Shown one piece after another: positions 1-4,197 of a stretch of 5,381 bases of DNA; positions within the stretch are counted from its first letter, which is position 1, and every line of letters starts with the position of its first letter. The DNA lies in assembly GCA_030527385.1 (NCBI GenBank), contig JAUNAY010000086.1:1-5381 (forward strand), read 5' to 3'. A program made the position numbers and the translations under genes. The stretch is from Fusobacterium sp. (GTDB taxonomy: Bacteria; Fusobacteriota; Fusobacteriia; Fusobacteriales; Fusobacteriaceae). The notes under the pieces are model-generated. The model saw only the letters and a list, made by a program, of their open reading frames with translations. It was not told the DNA's origin and did no database searches.

Positions 1-202
1 TAGTATAGATGGAGAGTTAAAGAATGTTGATAAATTGTGGGAACCTTTTGCAAGAGGAGAGAATGCTCAGGATAAAAAGATAGATGGAAATGGTTTAGGA
101 CTATCAATAGTAAAAAAAATAATGGAGTTAAATAAAATAGATTTTGGAATAAAAATAGAAGAAAATAAGTTTCAGTTCTTTTTTGACATATTCAGGTCAT
201 AA
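1..202 (+). CDS. Sensor histidine kinase, C-terminal end (5' part outside window)
   Basis: The open frame enters at base 2 and ends at TAA 200-202, giving the last 66 residues of a protein. It shows the end of a GHKL-type ATP-binding domain. An F-box, LWEPFARGE, lies at visible residues 12-20, and the G2 box GNGLGLSIVKKI at 29-40 forms part of the ATP lid. These are standard for two-component sensor kinases, which phosphorylate a response regulator in the cytoplasm. The kinase stops soon after the G2 box, with only about 26 more residues and no extra C-terminal domain. The input domain, membrane segments, H-box and D-box lie to the left of the window, so the signal cannot be read from this part. 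The next gene on the same strand starts 56 bases downstream and encodes a secreted small protein. Such a protein could be a target of or partner to this kinase, as CpxP is to CpxA, but that is inference. Confidence 0.9.
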   Translation, partial: SIDGELKNVDKLWEPFARGENAQDKKIDGNGLGLSIVKKIMELNKIDFGIKIEENKFQFFFDIFRS

Positions 203-211
203 AACTATGTT
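183..211 (+). promoter_or_regulatory. Predicted sigma-70-type promoter for the small secreted protein
   Basis: An exact TTGACA -35 box (183-188) lies inside the last codons of the kinase gene. It is followed after 17 bases by TATGTT (206-211), a 4/6 match to the -10 consensus. The predicted start of transcription is near 218, about 40 bases before the downstream ATG. The small protein could therefore be expressed independently of the kinase. Read-through from the kinase gene is also possible, since no terminator lies between them. Confidence 0.5.
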
Positions 212-258
212 ATTATTTTTTTACAAAGAGAAAGATAAGATAGATGGAGGGATAGAAT

Positions 259-609
259 ATGAAAAAGATGGCAATAGTAGGAATGATGTTATTTGTAGTG
301 GGAGCGACATCTTTTGCAGGACATCATCATAATAATAACTGTAATCTACATAATCAAAATTGTGTAGTTGCTACAAAGAAAGCAAGAGTTGCAAAAAGAG
401 ATCCTGAATTAGAAAAATCAAGATTGTTAGTTGATGAAAAAAATTTAGAAATTAGAAAAGAACTTATTAAAACTACTCCAGATTGGAAAAAAATAGAAAG
501 ATTAAATAATGAGATAGCAACAGAACAAAGTAGAAGAAAAACTGCTAATATGAAAAGTAGATTTGAAGCTAGACAAAAAATAGAGCAACAAGCACAAAAA
601 ACTAAATAA
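259..609 (+). CDS. Small secreted His/Cys-containing helical protein, Spy/CpxP/metal-resistance-like
   Basis: This 116-residue protein starts at ATG 259, seven bases after a strong Shine-Dalgarno GGAGGG (246-251). Residues 1-20 form a typical Sec signal peptide (KK at 2-3, hydrophobic 4-16, SFA before cleavage), so the mature protein probably begins at Gly21 in the periplasm. Its first 15 residues are rich in His, Asn and Cys: H22-H24, C28, H31 and C35. The rest (about 48-116) is charged and looks entirely helical. It includes a segment, IRKEL...PDWKKIERLN, that resembles the helix-turn pattern of periplasmic Spy/CpxP/ZraP-type and heavy-metal-resistance proteins. A clear LTxxQ motif is missing, so the family call is tentative. 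It follows a sensor kinase gene, which fits a role in sensing envelope or metal stress. A bidirectional terminator follows 6 bases after the stop codon. That the gene is real and its product secreted is well supported; the function is inferred. Confidence 0.85.
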   Translation: MKKMAIVGMMLFVVGATSFAGHHHNNNCNLHNQNCVVATKKARVAKRDPELEKSRLLVDEKNLEIRKELIKTTPDWKKIERLNNEIATEQSRRKTANMKSRFEARQKIEQQAQKTK

Positions 610-615
610 TTAAAT

Positions 616-651
616 AAAAGCCTGTAAGTACATTTGTAAATACAGGCTTTT
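616..651. terminator. Bidirectional intrinsic terminator between convergent genes
   Basis: An 11-bp perfect stem pairs 616-626 (AAAAGCCTGTA) with 641-651 (TACAGGCTTTT) around a 14-base loop. The A-run on the left and T-run on the right are part of the stem, so each strand ends the hairpin in a U-tract. The tail is richer on the - strand (TTTTATTTAATT). It sits 6 bases after the small secreted protein's stop and 4 bases after the dipeptidase's stop, and so serves both. Confidence 0.9.
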
Positions 652-655
652 GCTA

Positions 656-2095
656 TTAATTTAGTGAATTGATAAGTTCAACAACATAGTTATAAACTCT
701 TTCAGTAGAGTCAATTTCAAGATATTCACTAGGTACGTGAACATCTCTTAAATTTGGTCCAACACTGATAAAATCAATATTAGGATAGTTTTGAGAGATT
801 GCTCCACACTCAAGTCCAGCGTGAATAACTTCGACTTTCATATCTTTATTATAAAGTTTTTTGTATACTTCTAAAGCTTTTTCTCTAAGTTTAGATTCAG
901 ATCTAAATTTCCATTCAGGGTAACCAGCTGAAAATTCAAATGTAGCCCCATTTTCTTTTAAAATATTAGAAATTTTTTCTTTTAATTCTTTAAGAACAAC
1001 AGGATCAGAGCTTCTTAGAGATACAATAATATTGATACCATTTTCTAAAGTTTTAACTATTGCAAGATTATCAGAAGATTCTACAATTTCTGGGTACTCT
1101 TTCATCCAAGTGTTAACTCCTGTTGGAATCTCTTTAATAGTTTTTATATATCTATCAAGTGATGTAGAAGCAAGAGCAGTTATCTCTTTTTTAGTTTCCA
1201 CTTCTAAAGTAAATGACATTTCAGCTTCAAAAGAACTGTAAATTTCTTTTACTTCTTTAGTGATATTATTGATTAGATCTTTGATGTCTGATGTAGAAGC
1301 AAGAACAATTTTTCCGTTTCTAGGGATAGCATTGTCTTTAGTTCCACCAGATATTTCTACAAGTGAGTAGTTAGCAACTTTTTTTAATTTTTCAAGAACT
1401 TCAACCAAAATTTTATTTGCGTTTCCTCTTTTTTGATTGATTTCAACTCCCGAATGTCCACCTTGTAACTTATCTAAAGAAAGAGTGTATAAATTAACAT
1501 CTGTTAAATTTTCTTTCTCAATAGGTAGTAAAATATCAATTTCAGTTCCACCAGCAGACCCAACAGTAACTATTCCTTCATCTTCAGAGTCTAAGTTGAT
1601 TAACATTTTTCCTTTTAAAACGCCAGCTTCAAGAGATAAAGCTCCATTTAGATCAACCTCTTCAGAAGTAGTAGCAAGAAGTTCAATCTCTCCAGCTTTG
1701 ATAGATTCATCTTCTAAAATTGCCATTCCCATAGCAATAGCAATTCCATTATCTGCACCAAGAGTAGTTTTATTTGCTCTCAATCTATTTCCCTCAACTA
1801 TTAGATCAATAGGATCTTTTTTAAAGTCGTGAGTAGTATCACTATCTTTTTCACAAACCATATCCATATGTCCTTGAATAACAATTCCAGGGGCATTTTC
1901 ATACCCTGGAGTTGCTTTTCTTCTAAGAACAACATTGTAATATTTATCTTGATAAGTTTCTAAATTAAGTTTTTTACCAAATTCAACAAGATAATCACTG
2001 ATAGCTTTTTCATTGTATGACTCTCTTGGAATTTTAGATATTTCTTCGAAATAATAAAAAACTCTTTCAGGTTTAATATTAGTTAGTTTTCTCAT
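656..2095 (-). CDS. pepD: Cytosolic nonspecific (Xaa-His) dipeptidase PepD, M20 family
   Basis: This 479-residue metallopeptidase hydrolyses unblocked dipeptides, classically Xaa-His such as carnosine, in the cytoplasm. Its length is close to the roughly 485 residues of E. coli PepD, and no signal peptide is present. All expected active-site residues are visible: H76 and catalytic D78 in GHMDMV, bridging metal ligand D115 in LGADNG, catalytic E145 and ligand E146 in TSEEVD, D169 in NLDSED, and H453 in RDVHVPSE. The assignment of roles follows the two-metal M20 scheme known for PepD. A GGHSG...GNANK segment (212-227) begins the lid domain, which runs to about residue 394. HAGLECG (425-431) belongs to the returning catalytic domain. 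The ATG at 2095 is preceded by AAGGTG (2106-2101) five bases away. Only 12 bases separate it from the carrier gene upstream, so the two are co-transcribed and perhaps translationally coupled. The gene appears intact and functional. Confidence 0.96.
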   Translation of the reverse strand: MRKLTNIKPERVFYYFEEISKIPRESYNEKAISDYLVEFGKKLNLETYQDKYYNVVLRRKATPGYENAPGIVIQGHMDMVCEKDSDTTHDFKKDPIDLIVEGNRLRANKTTLGADNGIAIAMGMAILEDESIKAGEIELLATTSEEVDLNGALSLEAGVLKGKMLINLDSEDEGIVTVGSAGGTEIDILLPIEKENLTDVNLYTLSLDKLQGGHSGVEINQKRGNANKILVEVLEKLKKVANYSLVEISGGTKDNAIPRNGKIVLASTSDIKDLINNITKEVKEIYSSFEAEMSFTLEVETKKEITALASTSLDRYIKTIKEIPTGVNTWMKEYPEIVESSDNLAIVKTLENGINIIVSLRSSDPVVLKELKEKISNILKENGATFEFSAGYPEWKFRSESKLREKALEVYKKLYNKDMKVEVIHAGLECGAISQNYPNIDFISVGPNLRDVHVPSEYLEIDSTERVYNYVVELINSLN

Positions 2096-2107
2096 AAAAT
2101 CACCTTG

Positions 2108-3619
2108 TTATATAAATGTTCCTATTACAAGAGCTATAACTGAATATGCTCCCATAATTATCATAAGTGGCATAATATATTTTAACCATTTGTTGAATGT
2201 AGTTCCTGCCATTTCAAGAGTAACAAGAATAAGTCCTGTTGGAGTAATGAATGACATTAAACCTTGACCCCAGTTATAAGCATTGATTACAACCTCTCTT
2301 GATAGACCAACACTGTCAGCAAGTGGAGCCATAATAGGCATTGTAAGAACTGCAAGTCCTGATGATGATGGTATAAAGAATCCTAAGAATGAGAATACAA
2401 CAAGTTGAGCTATTGCAAATAGACTTCCACTCATTCCTGTGATCATATTGATAGAGTAATTTAATAGTGTATCAGAGATCATTCCGTTATCCATAACTAT
2501 ATTAATAGCTCTAGCAAGTCCAATAGTAAGAACAACCCCTACAAGATCGGCAGCTCCGTCAATAAATGTATTAACAGCCTCTTTTTCAGGTAGTCCTGAA
2601 AGTACCATAATAATTATAGCTACTCCAAGGAATAGTGCTGACATAGCATCAAACCACCAACCATTTATTGCAACTCCCCAAATTAAAACTATAAATGCAA
2701 GTGAGAATATAAGTAAAATAAGTTTTCTTCTTACTGTAAACTCTATGATAGTATCCTCTTGATAATTTTTTAAGAATTGCTCTCTAATTGAAGCTTCTTC
2801 ATCATAAACAAGAGAGTTTTTAGGGTCTTGATTTACTTTTTTAGCATACCAGTACATATATAGTAAAGTTATAATAGAACCTATAATTAAGACAACTATT
2901 CTAAATGTAAGTCCACTTGTAAAACTTATACCAGCAGCATTTGAAGCTATAACAACAGAGAATGGGTTTACAGTAGAGAACATAGTTCCTATTGAAGATC
3001 CCATATATATAGCAGCTATACAAGTAATGGCATCAAATCCACTGACAAGGAAGATAGGCATTAGTATAGGATAAAATGCGATAGTTTCTTCAGCAAGTCC
3101 AAAAGTAGTTCCTCCTAAAGTTGTAAGAGCAAATACAAGAACTACAAGTATAAACTCTTTACCTTTTGTTTTTTTCGATAAAGCACCAATACCTGCATCA
3201 AAAGCTCCTACTTTATTTACAAGTCCAATAATACCTCCAAGTATTAAAACAAAAATCATAATGTCAACAGAGTCCATAACACCTATTACAGGAGATTTAA
3301 TAACATCAACTATACCTTGTGGTTGTTGCTCAATTTGAACATATGTTCCAGGGATAGCAATAGGTTTTTTAATAGTTCCATCTTCAAATTTAGAAAGATC
3401 TAGTTGAATGTGTAGATCTTCAAGAACTTTTTGTGTAGCTGGGATAGCTTTTGTTTCATCATTATGATCTGTTATTATAAAATCTCTAGTTGCTTCATCA
3501 TAAGTTAACCTAGAAAATTTACCAGATGGTACAATGTAAGTTAAAACTGCAGCTAAAATTAAAATGATAAAAAGTACAGTAAACGCCGTAGGGAATTCAC
3601 GTTTTTTCTTTTGACTCAA
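2108..3619 (-). CDS. yfcC: YfcC-family membrane carrier (DcuC/ArcD-like superfamily)
   Basis: This is a 503-residue inner-membrane protein with about 11-12 predicted hydrophobic segments. One lies at about 11-30, then a soluble loop of some 85 residues, then segments near 118-135, 156-174, 180-215, 238-257, 300-316, 325-341, 357-373, 392-413, 443-465 and 479-500. The start KKKREFPTAFTVLF...YIVPSGKF and the motifs GTTFGLAEET (170-179), STVNPFSVVIASNAAG (215-230), PSSSGLAVLTMPIMAPLAD (417-435) and QGLMSFITPTG (452-462) are those of YfcC proteins. These are grouped with C4-dicarboxylate (DcuC) and arginine/ornithine (ArcD) exchangers and are often labelled basic amino acid antiporters. The substrate cannot be read from the sequence. 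The dipeptidase directly downstream suggests an amino acid or small peptide. The start is placed at TTG 3619, eight bases after AAGGAG. A GTG nine bases further upstream overlaps that Shine-Dalgarno and cannot use it. Confidence 0.93.
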   Translation of the reverse strand: MSQKKKREFPTAFTVLFIILILAAVLTYIVPSGKFSRLTYDEATRDFIITDHNDETKAIPATQKVLEDLHIQLDLSKFEDGTIKKPIAIPGTYVQIEQQPQGIVDVIKSPVIGVMDSVDIMIFVLILGGIIGLVNKVGAFDAGIGALSKKTKGKEFILVVLVFALTTLGGTTFGLAEETIAFYPILMPIFLVSGFDAITCIAAIYMGSSIGTMFSTVNPFSVVIASNAAGISFTSGLTFRIVVLIIGSIITLLYMYWYAKKVNQDPKNSLVYDEEASIREQFLKNYQEDTIIEFTVRRKLILLIFSLAFIVLIWGVAINGWWFDAMSALFLGVAIIIMVLSGLPEKEAVNTFIDGAADLVGVVLTIGLARAINIVMDNGMISDTLLNYSINMITGMSGSLFAIAQLVVFSFLGFFIPSSSGLAVLTMPIMAPLADSVGLSREVVINAYNWGQGLMSFITPTGLILVTLEMAGTTFNKWLKYIMPLMIIMGAYSVIALVIGTFI

Positions 3620-3627
3620 AATAATCA

Positions 3628-3633
3628 CTCCTT
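3628..3633 (-). promoter_or_regulatory. Shine-Dalgarno AAGGAG that fixes the TTG start of the carrier gene
   Basis: On the - strand AAGGAG occupies 3633-3628. Its last G is also the first base of the in-frame GTG at 3628-3626, so it cannot serve that codon. The next in-frame start-type codon, TTG 3619-3617, lies eight bases downstream, which is ideal spacing. It gives a protein beginning MSQKKKREFP. Confidence 0.85.
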
Positions 3634-3668
3634 AAAATTTTTTTGTATATAAAATTGAACTAGTTAGC

Positions 3669-3707
3669 TTGTAAAATTAGTATGCTATACGTAAAAAATA
3701 TTTACAA
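3669..3707. repeat. Inverted repeat in the leader of the carrier-dipeptidase operon
   Basis: TTGTAAAATT (3669-3678) pairs with AAT-A-TTTACAA (3697-3707), giving 10 bp with a single bulged A at 3700. The enclosed loop contains a smaller GTAT/ATAC repeat (3680-3690). It lies about 35-70 bases downstream of the predicted transcription start of the - strand operon. It could be an operator or an RNA hairpin. It is weak in GC and may be chance in DNA this AT-rich. Confidence 0.3.
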
Positions 3708-3746
3708 ACCAATAGTTTTATACTAAAAAAATACACTTACAAATAT

Positions 3747-3775
3747 AATATAAAATAATTTTTTGTTGATGTCAA
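3747..3775 (-). promoter_or_regulatory. Predicted promoter of the yfcC-pepD operon
   Basis: On the - strand an exact TTGACA (3775-3770) is followed by a 17-base spacer and TATATT (3752-3747), a 5/6 match to the -10 consensus. The predicted start is near 3740, leaving an untranslated leader of about 120 bases before the TTG start codon. A-tract and T-tract DNA lies just upstream (3776-3823) and could act as an UP-like or bent element. Confidence 0.7.
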
Positions 3776-3799
3776 GAAAAGTTTTATGAGGTTAATATA

Positions 3800-3823
3800 T
3801 TAAAAAATTTTTTTTAAAAAATT
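3800..3823. other. A/T-tract palindromic stretch upstream of the operon promoter
   Basis: The run TT-A6-T8-A6-TT is almost perfectly self-complementary and contains no G or C. It lies between the terminator at 3838-3865 and the -35 box at 3770-3775. Such tracts bend DNA and can bind nucleoid proteins or assist RNA polymerase. No specific function can be assigned. Confidence 0.4.
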
Positions 3824-3830
3824 CTTTGAT

Positions 3831-3950
3831 ATAAAAAAGAGCTTATTGAATTTTTCAAAAGCTCTACTAAAAATTATATTTCATTACTGATGTAAAAATT
3901 AGAAGCTGATACCATTTAAAAAATTACTACAAAAATATTAATATATTAAC
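3831..3950 (-). ncRNA. Candidate small RNA gene (about 120 nt), divergent to the porin
   Basis: No usable reading frame lies here, yet the - strand has a complete small transcription unit. An extended -10 (TGG-TATAAT, 3965-3957) predicts a start near 3950. An intrinsic terminator ends at about 3831. The predicted RNA begins with an AU-rich segment. Its unpaired middle (about 3911-3870) includes CUAAUUUUUACAU (3902-3890), and it ends with the terminator hairpin. That middle segment can pair with bases 4198-4210 of the porin gene, which include the start codon. The only small frames inside are 13 codons or fewer and lack a Shine-Dalgarno. F. nucleatum has a porin-repressing small RNA, FoxI; homology to it is not established here. 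Alternatives are an attenuated upstream leader of the carrier operon or the relic of a lost gene's 3' end. Confidence 0.5.
3838..3865 (-). terminator. Intrinsic terminator reading leftward, with no protein gene upstream of it
   Basis: The stem pairs AGAGCTT (3838-3844) with AAGCTCT (3859-3865) and TTGAA (3846-3850) with TTCAA (3854-3858). This makes 12 bp with one bulged base (3845) and a three-base loop. On the - strand it runs directly into TTTTTTAT, the expected U-tract. The + strand side is followed by ACTAAAAATT, so it works only leftward. It insulates the carrier operon promoter at 3747-3775 from transcription coming from the right. Confidence 0.85.
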
Positions 3951-3956
3951 ACTGTT

Positions 3957-3965
3957 ATTATACCA
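3957..3965 (-). promoter_or_regulatory. Extended -10 promoter of the candidate small RNA
   Basis: On the - strand TGG-TATAAT (3965-3957) is a perfect -10 hexamer with the TGn extension, which can work without a good -35. No clear -35 is present; 17-18 bases upstream there is only TA-rich sequence such as TATATT. Because TTATTATA is nearly palindromic, the + strand also reads TGT-TATTAT (3953-3961). Weak rightward initiation toward the porin is therefore possible. Confidence 0.55.
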
Positions 3966-4049
3966 TAAAAATATAAAAAAAATATAAATTTTAAAAAATA
4001 AAATAACAAATTAAAAAACAATATGTTAAAAGTTGTCTACTCTTTGGGG
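3966..4049. other. AT-rich intergenic stretch without recognisable genes
   Basis: From 3966 to about 4030 the sequence is almost entirely A and T (runs of A with scattered TATA). It contains no frame with a ribosome binding site on either strand. It lies upstream of the small RNA promoter on the - strand and of the porin leader on the + strand, so it may hold activating AT tracts for either. No specific site can be named. Confidence 0.5.
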
Positions 4050-4094
4050 TCCTCTCTACTTCTCTTTTCTTCCTCTTTCTTTTGATTTTCTTTT
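4050..4094 (+). other. Polypyrimidine tract upstream of the porin
   Basis: Forty-two of these 45 bases are C or T, a sharp change from the A-rich DNA to the left. TCCTCT occurs twice, at 4050-4055 and 4071-4076, 21 bases apart (two helical turns). The tract either lies upstream of the porin promoter as a binding or structural element, or is part of a long porin leader where it could bind ribosomal protein S1 or purine-rich RNA. Which is true depends on the transcription start, which cannot be fixed from the sequence. Confidence 0.45.
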
Positions 4095-4095
4095 A

Positions 4096-4197
4096 AATAA
4101 TTTTAGCTCTCCCCCTGTTAATGGGAGACTCTAATAGTTAGAGTAAATTTTATTTTATTATAAGGGAAGGCATATGCTTTCCAAAGGGGAGATAATT
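4096..4197 (+). promoter_or_regulatory. Structured 5' leader of the porin gene with an anti-Shine-Dalgarno segment
   Basis: Three hairpins can form. Hairpin 1 pairs TCTCCC (4108-4113) with GGGAGA (4123-4128). Hairpin 2 pairs ACTCTAA (4128-4134) with TTAGAGT (4138-4144) and is followed by a U-rich run. Hairpin 3 pairs GGAAGGC (4165-4171) with GCTTTCC (4176-4182) around ATAT, and abuts the Shine-Dalgarno. TCTCCCC (4108-4114) is also exactly complementary to the Shine-Dalgarno GGGGAGA (4186-4192), so hairpin 1 and pairing to the ribosome site exclude each other. AATAAT (4096-4101) is a possible -10 that would start the RNA near 4108, but no good -35 accompanies it. A second -10-like run, TATTATAA (4156-4163), would give a leader of only about 30 bases and leave out hairpins 1 and 2. 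Confidence 0.45.

Noticed and set aside
1032..1241. A 69-codon open frame on the + strand inside pepD.
   Set aside because: This is a shadow of the real gene on the other strand, with no independent support.
1437..1832. A 131-codon open frame on the + strand inside pepD.
   Set aside because: It is antisense to an intact conserved peptidase, has no credible ribosome site, and its composition is what an antisense frame of this gene would give.
3690..3707. Possible Rex (redox repressor) operator in the carrier leader, from the TTTACAA half-site.
   Set aside because: The left half-site is incomplete and the spacing between GTAAA and TTTAC is one base off the usual symmetric arrangement.
3899..3912. 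A short - strand frame ending NGISF-stop just before the terminator, which could be the relic of an outer-membrane protein's C-terminus.
   Set aside because: Only about 12 codons are open before an upstream stop, with no recognisable homology further right where the DNA is nearly pure A/T. The small RNA explanation fits better.
4023..4085. A 20-codon + strand frame encoding a hydrophobic peptide (MLKVVYSLGSSLLLFSSSFF), resembling a small membrane toxin or leader peptide.
   Set aside because: There is no Shine-Dalgarno upstream (only A-rich sequence), and the hydrophobic composition follows automatically from translating a pyrimidine tract. Ribosome profiling could revive it.
4128..4163. Hairpin 2 of the porin leader plus the U-rich run as an intrinsic attenuator.
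   Set aside because: The stem is only 7 bp with two G-C pairs, and the tail begins with AAA, so termination would be poor. It is kept only as part of the leader description.
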